From positions 1 through 64,000 of the forward strand of contig DASXLI010000025.1 of NCBI GenBank assembly GCA_036496285.1: DNA of 64,000 bases, given 5' to 3'. The notes under the pieces were generated by a model, which was not told where the DNA came from, did no database searches, and was given only the letters and a program-made list of their open reading frames with translations. Shown piece after piece: positions 39,943 through 47,747 of the stretch. Both the position numbers and the translations under genes were made by a program. Numbering within the stretch: the first letter of the stretch is position 1; each line of letters opens with the position of its first letter. The stretch comes from DP-19 sp036496285 (lineage in GTDB: Bacteria > Desulfobacterota > Binatia > UTPRO1).

Positions 39943-41336
39943 GTGAACGAGAGTCCGACGTCAACCCGTTGCTCCAGGGGAACTTCGCGCCGTGGCGCAT
40001 GGAGGGCACCGCCGACGATCTCGAGGTCATCGGGGAGATCCCACGCGACCTGAACGGCACGTTCTACCGGAACGGACCGAACCCGGCGTACGAGCCCGCG
40101 GGCCGCTATCACTGGTTCGACGGCGACGGCATGATCCACGCGCTCAGCATCCGCGACGGCCGCGCCTCGTACCGCAACCGCTACGTCATGAACGACGGCC
40201 TGAAGGAGGAGCGCGCCGCCGGGAAGGCGATCTACCCCGGCCTCCTCGGCATGAAGCCGAGCGAGATGCCTGCCTTCAAGACGACGTCGAACACGAACAT
40301 CGTCCAGCACGCGGGGAAGCTCCTGGCGCTCGTCGAGTCGTCGCTGCCGACGGCGATGCAACCCTGCACCCTGGAGACCATCGGTCCCTACGACTTCGGC
40401 GGCAAGCTGATGGGCGCGATGACGGCGCACCCGAAGCTCGATCCCGAGACCGGTGAGATGCTCTTCTTCGGCTACGCGCCCTTCCCGCCGTACCTCCAGT
40501 ACTACGCGGTCGACCGCAGCGGCGCGCTCGTCCGCCACGAGGTGATCGACGTCGAGTGGCCGTCGATGATGCACGATTTCGCGATCACCAAGGACTACGT
40601 CGTCTTCCTGCTCTGCCCCGTGGTCTTCAGTTTCGAGGAGATCGCGCGCAGCGGCAGCATCTTCGCGTGGAAGCCCGAGCTCGGCACGCGCATCGGCGTG
40701 ATGCCGCGCACCGGCGGCAACGCCGACGTGCGCTGGTTCTCGTCCGAGTCCTGCTACGTCTTCCATCCGATGAACGCGTACGTCGAGGCGGACGAGCTCG
40801 TGCTCGACGTCGCGCGCTACGATCAGCTGCTCTTCATGAGCCCGCAGGCCGCGCGTGACCCGGGCTGGCGCGGCAAGAACGTCGCCCGTCTGCACCGCTG
40901 GCGTCTGAACTTGAAGGACGGCGGCATCAAGTCCGTCCCGCTCGACGATCGCGACGGCGAGTTCCCGCGCGTCGACGAGCGCCTCGTCGGCCGCAAGCAC
41001 CGCTTCGGCTACATGGCCGCGACCGGCGCCGAGGGCAACGACACCACCCTTCCCGTGTGGAGCGCCGTGCACAAGTACGACCTGCAGCGCAGCACCTCGG
41101 AGACGCGGCAGTACGGCGCCCGCAACGGTGTCGGCGAGCCGCTCTTCGTACCGCGCCGTCCCGACGCGGCGGAGGACGAGGGCTACGTGCTCGTCCTGCA
41201 TTACGATGAGGCGCGCAACGCGAGCGAGTTCGACGTCCTCGACGCCCGCAACATCGCCGGCGAGGCGCTCGCGCGCATCCGCATCCCGCACCGCATCCCG
41301 TACGGCTTCCACGGCAACTGGGTGGACGCGGCGTAG
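39939..41336 (+). CDS. Carotenoid oxygenase (RPE65/CCD family)
   Basis: 465 residues, seven-bladed propeller with non-heme iron. The four His ligands are recognisable: TAHPKLDPETGEM, MMHDFAITKDYVVF, YVFHPMNAYVEAD and YGFHGNWVD. The opening DLEVIGEIPRDLNGTFYRNG is typical. The family cuts carotenoids, apocarotenoids or stilbenes at a double bond with oxygen. The substrate is unknown; no carotenoid-synthesis genes lie in the window, so imported or plant-type stilbene substrates are also possible. AAAGGAG precedes the ATG. It is followed in the operon by a membrane protein and an LLM oxidoreductase. Confidence 0.94.
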   Translation: MSERESDVNPLLQGNFAPWRMEGTADDLEVIGEIPRDLNGTFYRNGPNPAYEPAGRYHWFDGDGMIHALSIRDGRASYRNRYVMNDGLKEERAAGKAIYPGLLGMKPSEMPAFKTTSNTNIVQHAGKLLALVESSLPTAMQPCTLETIGPYDFGGKLMGAMTAHPKLDPETGEMLFFGYAPFPPYLQYYAVDRSGALVRHEVIDVEWPSMMHDFAITKDYVVFLLCPVVFSFEEIARSGSIFAWKPELGTRIGVMPRTGGNADVRWFSSESCYVFHPMNAYVEADELVLDVARYDQLLFMSPQAARDPGWRGKNVARLHRWRLNLKDGGIKSVPLDDRDGEFPRVDERLVGRKHRFGYMAATGAEGNDTTLPVWSAVHKYDLQRSTSETRQYGARNGVGEPLFVPRRPDAAEDEGYVLVLHYDEARNASEFDVLDARNIAGEALARIRIPHRIPYGFHGNWVDAA

Positions 41337-41362
41337 CCGCCTCCACGGAACGGGAGGCACCC

Positions 41363-42091
41363 ATGAGCAACCGTTCACACGAGTCGCGCGAGTCGTTTGC
41401 GCTCTCCGGGACCCTGCTGGCGGCGGGCGCCGCGACGCTCTTCGTCGGCACGCTCTTCTACATCCGCTTGACGCCGCAGCTCGGCCTGCCGGCGCCCGCC
41501 GAGGACCGCCTGCGGGCGCTTCAGGACGCGATCGCGCTCGGCCCCACGCGTATGGCGCTCGCCGGCGGGTTCGCGCTCTTCGGTGACGTCCTCCTCACCG
41601 CCGCGTGCATCGCGCTCGCGGCGCGGCGGCGGCTTCCCGACTCCGACCTCGAGCGCTTCGGCTGGACGCTCGTCGCGGTCAGCGCCGCCGTCGCGATCGT
41701 CTTCGACTCGATGATGGCGGTGCTGCTCGCGCCGCTCACGCGGCTCGCGGAGCCGGGCGTATTCCTCGCCTGCAAGGCCTGGTTCGACTTCCTCTTCGCG
41801 GCAGGCAACGTGCCGTTCGGCATCGGCACGATCGCCGTCCTGTGGGCCGACATGCGCACCGACGCGCCGCTCCTGCCGAAGGGCCTCGCCTCCTTCGGCA
41901 TCGCGGTCGGCGCGGTGGCGCTCGTGAGCGGCGCGGGCTACGTGCTGGGCATCCTGGTCGTACCGGCCGCGATCGGGCTCACGGTCACGCTCGGCTGCGT
42001 GGTCTTCGCGGCGTACGGCGTGCAGATCACGCGGCACGAGGGCCGTGAGGCCACGGTCGGGCGCATTGCGACGGCGGCGCAAGTGCTCTAA
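41363..42091 (+). CDS. Six-helix membrane protein, DUF4386-like
   Basis: 242 residues with about six or seven membrane helices: TLLAAGAATLFVGTLFYIRL, MALAGGFALFGDVLLTAACI, LVAVSAAVAIVFDSMMAVLL, FDFLFAAGNVPFGIGTIAVL and two more. The pattern is like DUF4386 proteins, whose function is not known. It lies 26 bases after the oxygenase gene and 28 before the LLM gene, so it belongs to the same TetR-controlled unit. A role in membrane entry of a lipid substrate is a guess. Confidence 0.75.
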   Translation: MSNRSHESRESFALSGTLLAAGAATLFVGTLFYIRLTPQLGLPAPAEDRLRALQDAIALGPTRMALAGGFALFGDVLLTAACIALAARRRLPDSDLERFGWTLVAVSAAVAIVFDSMMAVLLAPLTRLAEPGVFLACKAWFDFLFAAGNVPFGIGTIAVLWADMRTDAPLLPKGLASFGIAVGAVALVSGAGYVLGILVVPAAIGLTVTLGCVVFAAYGVQITRHEGREATVGRIATAAQVL

Positions 42092-42119
42092 GCAGCCCGG
42101 AAACGAGGAGGCTCCCCGC

Positions 42120-43139
42120 ATGCGCCTGGGTCTGAACGTCGGCTACTCCGGCTCCAAGATCGCGATCGACATGAAGCTCATCAAGGAGGCCGACACGCTC
42201 GGCTTCCACTCCGTCTGGTCGGCGGAGGCCTACGGCTCGGACGCGGTGACGCCGCTCGCCTGGATCGCCGGGCAGACCGAGCACATCCACGTCGCGAGCG
42301 GCATCATGCAGATGCCGGCGCGCACGCCGGCGATGACGGCGATGACCGCCTCGACGCTCGATCAGCTCTCGGGCGGCCGCTTCCTCCTCGGCCTCGGCGT
42401 CTCGGGCCCGCAGGTCGTCGAGGGCTGGCACGGCGTGCCCTACGGCAAGCCGCTCGTGCGCACCCGCGAATACGTCGAGATCGTGCGCAAGATCTGGGCG
42501 CGCGAGCAGCCGCTCGAGCACCAGGGGGAGCACTACCAGATCCCGTACCGCGGCGCGGGGGCGAGCGGGCTCGGGAAGCCGCTGAAGAGCATCCTCCACG
42601 GCCGGCAGATCCCGATCTACATCGCGGCGATCGGGCCGAAGAGCGTGGAGCAGACGGCGGAGATCGCCGACGGCTGGCTGCCGATCTTCTACAGCCCGTA
42701 CCGCCACATCTATAAGCCCGCGCTCGAGGCCGGCTTCGCGCGCGCGGGCGGCGGCAAGTCGCTCGCGACGTTCGACGTCGCGCCGTCGGTCACGATCATC
42801 CTGGGTGACGACGTGGACGCGTGCCTCGATTTCATCAAGCCGTTCCTCGCGCTCTACATCGGCGGCATGGGCGCGCGCGGCAAGAACTTCTACAACGAGC
42901 TCGCGTGTCGCTACGGCTTCGAAGAGGAAGCCCGCACCATCCAGGACCTCTACCTCTCCGGCAAGAAGGCGGAGGCCGCGGCGGCCGTGCCGAGCGCGCT
43001 CGCCGACGAGATCTCGCTGGTCGGCCCGGCCGAGCGCATCCGCGACCGCATGGCGGCGTGGCATGAGTCCGGCATCACAACCATGATCTGCAGCCTGCGC
43101 CAGCCCGAGGTCCTGCGCATCCTCGCCGAGGCCACCTGA
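42120..43139 (+). CDS. Luciferase-like monooxygenase family (LLM) F420- or FMN-dependent oxidoreductase
   Basis: 339-residue TIM barrel. Markers are the opening MRLGLNVGYSGSKIAID, SVWSAEAYGSDAVTPLAWIA, VASGIMQMPARTPAMTAMTA, LDQLSGGRFLLGLGVSGPQV and VEGWHGVPYGKPLVRTREYV. These resemble the F420-dependent LLM branch of high-GC bacteria rather than bacterial luciferase. It probably oxidises or reduces a small hydrophobic compound. As last gene of the carotenoid-oxygenase operon it may act on the cleavage product. A GAGGAGG site lies before the ATG. A strong hairpin follows. Confidence 0.88.
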   Translation: MRLGLNVGYSGSKIAIDMKLIKEADTLGFHSVWSAEAYGSDAVTPLAWIAGQTEHIHVASGIMQMPARTPAMTAMTASTLDQLSGGRFLLGLGVSGPQVVEGWHGVPYGKPLVRTREYVEIVRKIWAREQPLEHQGEHYQIPYRGAGASGLGKPLKSILHGRQIPIYIAAIGPKSVEQTAEIADGWLPIFYSPYRHIYKPALEAGFARAGGGKSLATFDVAPSVTIILGDDVDACLDFIKPFLALYIGGMGARGKNFYNELACRYGFEEEARTIQDLYLSGKKAEAAAAVPSALADEISLVGPAERIRDRMAAWHESGITTMICSLRQPEVLRILAEAT

Positions 43140-43160
43140 CGGCCGAGCCCGTTCCGCATC

Positions 43161-43190
43161 GGCGCCGTCCTTGACTAGCGCGACGGCGCC
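43161..43190. terminator. 9-bp stem-loop after the LLM gene
   Basis: GGCGCCGTC, 12-base loop, GACGGCGCC. It starts 22 bases past the LLM stop, so it probably ends the carotenoid-oxygenase operon. Loop contains TTGACTAGCG. No U-tract. Confidence 0.5.
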
Positions 43191-43235
43191 GCATAGCCGG
43201 GGTGCCGGACCGCACGTCCGAGGAGGATGACCGGC

Positions 43236-44051
43236 ATGGCGAAGAGCTCGACCCGATCCGTGGCGCTGGTAGCGGCGCTCGCACTGGCCACGTCGGCCGG
43301 CTGTGCCGCCCGCGCCGATCGCGGACCCTTCAACTGCAACCGGCGCTGGGGCGCGGGCACGATCGGCGGTGCCCTCGCCGGCGCCGCGATCGGCGGCGGC
43401 CTCGGCGGCGGCATCGCGGCCACCTCGGGCGAGACCGAGCGACAGTCGAAGGACCTCGCGCTCGGCATCGGCGTCGGCGTCGCGACCGGTATGATGCTCG
43501 GTGCCCTGTTCGGCCATTGTGCGTTCGACGAGCAGCGGGTGGAAGAGGTTCCGCCGCCCCCGCCGCCACCACCCGCACCACGCCCGACCCCCCAGCCGCA
43601 GCGCAAGATCATCCTGCGGGGCGTGAATTTCGATTTCGACAAGGCGTCGATCCGCCGCGACGCCGCCGACACGCTGGATGAGGCCGCCAACATCCTGCGC
43701 GACCAGCCCGACGTCGACGTGTCGGTCGACGGCCACACCGACGACGTCGGCAGCGACGCCTACAACCAGAAGCTCTCCGAGCGGCGCGCCAAGTCGGTCG
43801 TCGTCTACCTCGCGCAGCACGGCGTGAGCGCGAGCCGCCTGCGCGCGCAGGGCTTCGGCGAGTCGCGGCCCGTCGCCAGCAACTCGACCGACGACGGCCG
43901 GGCGCAGAACCGTCGCGTCGAGCTCAACATCATCGGCGCGGCGCCGCCCCGTCAGCCGTCGCCCGCCGAAAGCTACAAGGAGAAGCGGCAGCGGCTGCGC
44001 GAGCAGCAGGAGCAGCAGCAGCAAGAGGACGAGGACTCGGATCAGCAGTAG
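43236..44051 (+). CDS. OmpA-family lipoprotein with glycine-zipper segment
   Basis: 271 residues. Signal peptide ends in ATSAGCAARAD, a lipobox-like LATSAGC. A glycine-zipper stretch follows (GTIGGALAGAAIGGGLGGGI, about 45-80), then a second Gly-rich helix and a run of about ten Pro. The C-terminal OmpA domain (about 130-240) has INFDFDKASIRRD-like VNFDFDKASIRRDAADTLDE, VDGHTDDVGSDAYNQKLSER and RLRAQGFGESRP, the peptidoglycan-binding site. The tail is Gln/Glu-rich. It should link the outer membrane to peptidoglycan. ATG at 43236 chosen because GAGGAGG is 8 bases upstream. Confidence 0.92.
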   Translation: MAKSSTRSVALVAALALATSAGCAARADRGPFNCNRRWGAGTIGGALAGAAIGGGLGGGIAATSGETERQSKDLALGIGVGVATGMMLGALFGHCAFDEQRVEEVPPPPPPPPAPRPTPQPQRKIILRGVNFDFDKASIRRDAADTLDEAANILRDQPDVDVSVDGHTDDVGSDAYNQKLSERRAKSVVVYLAQHGVSASRLRAQGFGESRPVASNSTDDGRAQNRRVELNIIGAAPPRQPSPAESYKEKRQRLREQQEQQQQEDEDSDQQ

Positions 44052-44146
44052 CGGGCTGGCCGGCGTAACCTCACGCCCGCGCTCGCGTTGCATGCGGCGC
44101 GGGCGTGGTTATACTCACGCGGACGACGCACAGGGAGGCGTTCCGC

Positions 44147-44470
44147 ATGTCAGACGTACAGAGCATCAGCGACGACCAGTTCCAGAGCGAGGTGCTGCAG
44201 GCCAGCACGCCCGTGCTGATCGACTTCTGGGCCCCGTGGTGCGGCCCGTGCCGCACGATCGGCCCCGTCGTCGAGCAGCTCGCCGGTGAGTACAGCGGCC
44301 GCCTCAAGGTCGTGAAGATGAACGTCGACGACAATCCGCGGACGCCCGCGCAGTTCGGCGTACGCGGCATCCCGAACCTCATCATTTTCAAGGGCGGCGA
44401 GGTGAAGGAGCAGATCGTCGGCGCCGTGCCGAAGGCGCATCTCGTCAAGGCGATCGACAAGGTCGTCTAG
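44147..44470 (+). CDS. trxA: Thioredoxin
   Basis: 107 residues, full thioredoxin fold. The active site WAPWCGPCRTIGP holds the redox Cys pair. The cis-Pro loop is VRGIPNLIIFKGG. It reduces cytoplasmic disulfides. No signal peptide is present. AGGGAGG lies 9 bases before the ATG. Its last 4 bases overlap the end of the convergent TetR gene. Confidence 0.96.
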   Translation: MSDVQSISDDQFQSEVLQASTPVLIDFWAPWCGPCRTIGPVVEQLAGEYSGRLKVVKMNVDDNPRTPAQFGVRGIPNLIIFKGGEVKEQIVGAVPKAHLVKAIDKVV

Positions 44471-45132
44471 CGCGCGCGCGTCGAGCCGCGACGCTTGGGT
44501 CGGGGCGCGGGCGGCGGCTGCGCGTACAGCAGGACGCGCACGACCTCGACCGCACGCTCCACGTCTGGCTCGCTGCCGGCGATGACGTCGCGGTAGAGGA
44601 ACGACTCGGCGACGCGGATCAGGGTGTAGGCGAGCGTGTCGATCCCGAGCGCCGGCTGCAGCGTGCCGCGCGCCATCTCCGCCGCGAGCAGCTCGCGGGA
44701 CGCCGCGATCATGCGTCCCTGGACGGGGCTGTTCTTCGAGGTGAGCACCCGCAGCGCCAGCTCGGGATCCTGCTCGACGAAGCGACGGAGCGGCGCGAAG
44801 CCGGCGTTCAGGTTGATGAAGCGGCGGAACACGTCGACGACGTAATCCGCGCCCGTGCCCTTGGCCTTCTCGCGGGCCTGGCGCAGACCCTGCTCGGCGA
44901 ATGACCAGAGGATCTCCCCGATCAGCCGCTCCCGGCTTCCCACCCAGGTGTAGAGCGTCGCGCGGCTGATCTCGAGCTCCTCGGCGAGGGCGCCCATGTC
45001 GAGGCGCTCGCCCGCGAGCCAGTGCCGCCGCGCCGCGCGGAGCGCGTCGATCGGCGTGGTGCGCGCCGTCCCGTCGGTGCCCGTGAGCGCCCGCTCGAGC
45101 GCCGTCGTTCCCTTGCTGGGGCCGCTGGCCAT
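44467..45132 (-). CDS. TetR-family regulator, QsdR-like C-terminal domain
   Basis: 221 residues. The HTH lies further in than usual (MGALAEELEISRATLYTWVG). The C-terminal domain (LIGEILWSFAEQGLRQAREK through VRVLLYAQPPPAPRPK) resembles TetR_C_18/QsdR proteins, where QsdR controls a lactonase. It is divergent from a secreted lipase gene. Two palindromes lie between them (45146-45161 and 45170-45198), so it probably controls the lipase and itself. The tail is Arg-rich. Confidence 0.9.
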   Translation of the reverse strand: MASGPSKGTTALERALTGTDGTARTTPIDALRAARRHWLAGERLDMGALAEELEISRATLYTWVGSRERLIGEILWSFAEQGLRQAREKAKGTGADYVVDVFRRFINLNAGFAPLRRFVEQDPELALRVLTSKNSPVQGRMIAASRELLAAEMARGTLQPALGIDTLAYTLIRVAESFLYRDVIAGSEPDVERAVEVVRVLLYAQPPPAPRPKRRGSTRAR

Positions 45133-45145
45133 TGTCCACCCTATT

Positions 45146-45161
45146 AGACGATTGGTCGTCT
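45146..45161. promoter_or_regulatory. 16-bp perfect palindrome between TetR and lipase genes
   Basis: AGACGA-TTGG-TCGTCT begins 13 bases outside the TetR ATG (45132). It is a candidate operator for autoregulation. Confidence 0.6.
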
Positions 45162-45162
45162 G

Positions 45163-45198
45163 TTGACAAGACTAGACAATCACTCTATTTGTCTAGTC
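45163..45198 (+). promoter_or_regulatory. Lipase promoter covered by long inverted repeat
   Basis: The -35 TTGACA is at 45163-45168 and a -10 TATTTG at 45186-45191, 17 bases apart. Arms GACTAGACAA (45170-45179) and TTGTCTAGTC (45189-45198) form a perfect 10-bp inverted repeat with a 9-base spacer that covers the promoter core. Binding of the divergent TetR-type protein would block the lipase gene. Confidence 0.6.
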
Positions 45199-45236
45199 AC
45201 CCAACAGACGCGGCTCCCCGCCGCCAGGAGGTCATC

Positions 45237-46232
45237 ATGATGCACCGTATCCTTCGTCTCGCCGGCGCCCTCGCGTTGCTGGCGACGGTTGCGCCGCGCA
45301 CGGCTTCAGCCCGGCACGAGGTCGGCCCGGCCCTGACCACGCCCACCAGCACGCTGCAGGCTGCCCTGACCTGCAACGGCGATCTGGCCCACGCCCGGCG
45401 CGATCCCGTGCTCCTCGTGCACGGCACCTTCGCCAACAGCGACATCAACTGGAGCTGGAACTACAAGCTCGCCCTGCCCGCCCGCGGCGAGCCGACCTGC
45501 ACCGTCGACCTGCCGAACGCGAGCGCCGGCGACATCCAGGTCTCCACCGAATACGTCGTCTACGCGGTGCGGGCCATGTCACGCGCGAGCCACCGCAAGG
45601 TCGCCATCATGGGCCACTCGCAGGGTGGCCTCGAGGCGCGCTGGGCGCTGCGCTGGTGGCCCGACATCCGCACCCACGTCTCGGACGTGATCATGCTCGC
45701 CACCCCGAACCACGGCTCGGCCTTCCCGGACGCGGTCTGCACCGGTCCGGGCGTCTGCGCCGCGTCGCTCTACCAGATGCTGACCGACTCGGCGTTCCTC
45801 GCGGCGTCGAACGCCGACCACGAGACGATCGGCGACATCCCGTACACCGCCATCGTCACGACCGACGACCAGGTCTTCGTCCTGCCGTCGCAGGGCACCC
45901 TGAACGGCAACCGCCATCACGTAACCAATGTCGCGGTGCAGGACCTGTGCCCCGGCCATGCGGTGGACCATCTCACCCTGGCGTTCGACGGACCGACCTA
46001 CGCGATCGTGACCGACGCGCTCGATCACAAGGGCCCCGCCGATCTGCATCGCATCGATCCCGCCGTGTGCGCGACCGACACCATGCCCGGCGTCGACCGC
46101 GACGACGCCAACGCACGCGTCCTGGCGTATCAGACGACGCTCGCGCAGCTCCTCGGCCCGGACGGCCCGAAGGCAGACGGCGAGCCGCCGCTCGCCTGCT
46201 ACGTCACGCACGAGTGTCCGCACGGGCACTGA
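45237..46232 (+). CDS. Secreted lipase/esterase (alpha/beta hydrolase)
   Basis: 331 residues. Signal peptide about 1-25 (LRLAGALALLATVAPRTASA). PVLLVHGTFANSDINWSWNY is the oxyanion region of class I.3/EstA-type secreted lipases. The nucleophile elbow is IMGHSQGGLEARWAL. DVIMLATPNHGSAF follows, and catalytic His is probably in DLCPGHAVDHLTLAF. Cys residues near the ends may form disulfides. CAGGAGG precedes the ATG. A QsdR-like TetR is divergent, so it may be induced by a fatty or lactone signal. Confidence 0.92.
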   Translation: MMHRILRLAGALALLATVAPRTASARHEVGPALTTPTSTLQAALTCNGDLAHARRDPVLLVHGTFANSDINWSWNYKLALPARGEPTCTVDLPNASAGDIQVSTEYVVYAVRAMSRASHRKVAIMGHSQGGLEARWALRWWPDIRTHVSDVIMLATPNHGSAFPDAVCTGPGVCAASLYQMLTDSAFLAASNADHETIGDIPYTAIVTTDDQVFVLPSQGTLNGNRHHVTNVAVQDLCPGHAVDHLTLAFDGPTYAIVTDALDHKGPADLHRIDPAVCATDTMPGVDRDDANARVLAYQTTLAQLLGPDGPKADGEPPLACYVTHECPHGH

Positions 46233-46243
46233 GCCGAACGCAT

Positions 46244-46271
46244 GCCGCCGGCGCCCGACCGCGCCGGCGGC
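46244..46271. terminator. Strong 11-bp hairpin after lipase gene
   Basis: GCCGCCGGCGC-ccgacc-GCGCCGGCGGC starts 12 bases after the lipase stop. The stem is perfect and GC-only. No U-tract follows (ACGTTGATC). Confidence 0.55.
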
Positions 46272-46324
46272 ACGTTGATCGGGGTCACGTTCTCGCGTAG
46301 CAGGAGGCGGCGGAGGACCCTCGC

Positions 46325-47059
46325 GTGAACGTCGAAACGATCGGCTACTCGGTGTCCGGCCTCGCCTGCAGCGGCCGACTCGTCCACGACCCCGCGAGCG
46401 ATCCGCGACAACCGCTCCTCCTCGTCGCGCCCAACTGGCGCGGCGTCACTGCCGATGTCGTCGAGCGCGCCAAGGAGCTCGCCGCCGGCCGCTACGTCGC
46501 CTTCGTCGCCGACATGTTCGGTGAGGGCAACGCACCCAAGGGCACCGAGAATCCCCTCGAGTTCCTCGCACCGCTGATGAACGATCCCGCCGAGACGCGC
46601 CGCCGCATCGTCGCCGCGTTCGACGCGATGTCGCGCGAGGCGGAGCGGCGCGGCATCGGCGACGTCGGACGGCGCGCCGCGATCGGCTTCTGCTTCGGCG
46701 GCAGCAACGTCCTCGATCTGGCGCGCGCCGGCGCCGACGTCCAGGCGGTAGTTTCGGTGCACGGCATCCTAGCGACGTCGCTGCCAGCCACCAAGGGAAC
46801 CGTCAAGGCCGCCGTGCTCACCCTGCACGGCGCCGACGACCCGATCTCACCGAAGGCGCACCGCGACGCCCTCGAGGCCGAGATGAACGCTGCCGGCGCG
46901 CGCTGGTACGCCCTGACCTTCGGCCGCGCCGTCCACTCCTTCACCGACGTCGCCGCCAACAACCCGCCGATCTCCAAGTACGACGAGCCCGCGACACGGC
47001 ACGGCTACGCGCTGGCGCACGGGTTCATCGCGGACGCGTTCGCGGGACGGCTTGACTAG
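46325..47059 (+). CDS. Dienelactone hydrolase family protein
   Basis: 244 residues, alpha/beta hydrolase. The nucleophile elbow GFCFGGSNVLDLA has Cys in the GxCxGG form of dienelactone hydrolases. Asp is expected in LHGADDPISPKAH and His in RAVHSFTD. The opening NVETIGYSVSGLACSGRLVH matches the family's usual beta-hairpin. It hydrolyses a lactone or ester in the cytoplasm. GTG start with GGAGGA upstream. The next 28 bases hold the toxin-antitoxin control region. Confidence 0.9.
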   Translation: MNVETIGYSVSGLACSGRLVHDPASDPRQPLLLVAPNWRGVTADVVERAKELAAGRYVAFVADMFGEGNAPKGTENPLEFLAPLMNDPAETRRRIVAAFDAMSREAERRGIGDVGRRAAIGFCFGGSNVLDLARAGADVQAVVSVHGILATSLPATKGTVKAAVLTLHGADDPISPKAHRDALEAEMNAAGARWYALTFGRAVHSFTDVAANNPPISKYDEPATRHGYALAHGFIADAFAGRLD

Positions 47060-47060
47060 T

Positions 47061-47081
47061 GTATATACCCGAGTCTAGACT
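47061..47081. promoter_or_regulatory. Palindromic control region of toxin-antitoxin operon
   Basis: Two perfect palindromes, GTATATAC (47061-47068) and AGTCTAGACT (47072-47081), lie just before the antitoxin ATG at 47088. A promoter fits as TTGACT (47052-47057), 18 bases, TAGACT (47076-47081). Antitoxin-toxin complexes often bind such sites to repress the operon. Confidence 0.55.
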
Positions 47082-47087
47082 TACCTC

Positions 47088-47327
47088 ATGAAAGGGACTC
47101 GCGCAAAGCTATTCCAGAACGGTGGGAGTCAGGCCGTACGGCTCCCAAAAGAATGCCGCTTCGCGAGTCAGGGCGAAGTCCTGGTGCGGAAGGAAGGTCG
47201 GCGAGTCGTTCTCGAGGCGGCAGACGAGTGGTCGGATGAATTCCGTGCTTGCCTCGGTGCATGGCCCAGCAAGATCGCCCGGCCGAGGCAGCAGCGCCTG
47301 CGTGATCTCCGTGACCCATTCGCCTGA
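47088..47327 (+). CDS. vapB: VapB-type antitoxin (AbrB/SpoVT fold)
   Basis: 79 residues. The N-terminus RAKLFQNGGSQAVRLPKECR is the swapped-hairpin DNA-binding domain of VapB/MazE-type antitoxins, followed by GEVLVRKEGRRVVLEAA. The C-terminal WSDEFRACLGAW and Arg-rich tail should wrap the toxin. Its stop overlaps the toxin start by one base (TGATG), so they are coupled. Palindromic operators precede it. Confidence 0.9.
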   Translation: MKGTRAKLFQNGGSQAVRLPKECRFASQGEVLVRKEGRRVVLEAADEWSDEFRACLGAWPSKIARPRQQRLRDLRDPFA

Positions 47328-47722
47328 TGCCCGAGTATATGCTCGACACAGACACCGTGAGCTTTGCCCTCCGCGGCCAAGGCCGGGTCGCGAGTCGCCT
47401 GCTCGAACACCGCCCCTCGCAGCTTTGCATCAGCTCGATCACCCTCGCGGAGCTGCGCTTCGGCGCTGAACGGCGACATTCGCGGAGACTTCGCAGCCTC
47501 ATCAACACGTTCGTTGAATCCGTCGAAGCCGTCGCCTTCGATCAGCAAGCGGCGGACCAATTCGCTACGGTTGCGGCCGCGCTGGCTCGGCGGGGCGCAC
47601 CGATCGGCACGTTCGACACGCTCATGGCCGCACACGCCCTCTCCTTGGGCCTGACGTTCGTCACCAACAACACGCGGCACTTCGCTCGCGTTGCTGGACT
47701 CAGGACAGAGACCTGGCTGTGA
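47327..47722 (+). CDS. vapC: VapC-type PIN-domain toxin RNase
   Basis: 131 residues. PIN acidic residues are in place: Asp in MLDTDTVSFAL, Glu in SSITLAELRFGAE, Asp in IGTFDTLMAAHAL, and TNNTRHFARV at the end. VapC toxins cut initiator tRNA or other RNAs when not held by VapB. It starts at the base where the vapB stop ends. Base composition is lower in GC than the flanks, in keeping with transfer. Confidence 0.93.
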   Translation: MPEYMLDTDTVSFALRGQGRVASRLLEHRPSQLCISSITLAELRFGAERRHSRRLRSLINTFVESVEAVAFDQQAADQFATVAAALARRGAPIGTFDTLMAAHALSLGLTFVTNNTRHFARVAGLRTETWL

Positions 47723-47740
47723 GCTCGCAGGCCCGCGATC

Positions 47741-47747
47741 GTTAGAT
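47741..47747. other. attC-like core GTTAGAT at gene start
   Basis: Matches GTTRRRY, the crossover core at the 3' end of integron attC sites, directly before the small TPR gene. No clear partner arm precedes it. It could be chance (a 7-base motif). Confidence 0.3.

Noticed and set aside
42027..44093. 688-codon minus-strand open frame
   Set aside because: Antisense to the LLM oxidoreductase and OmpA genes; those carry the family motifs.
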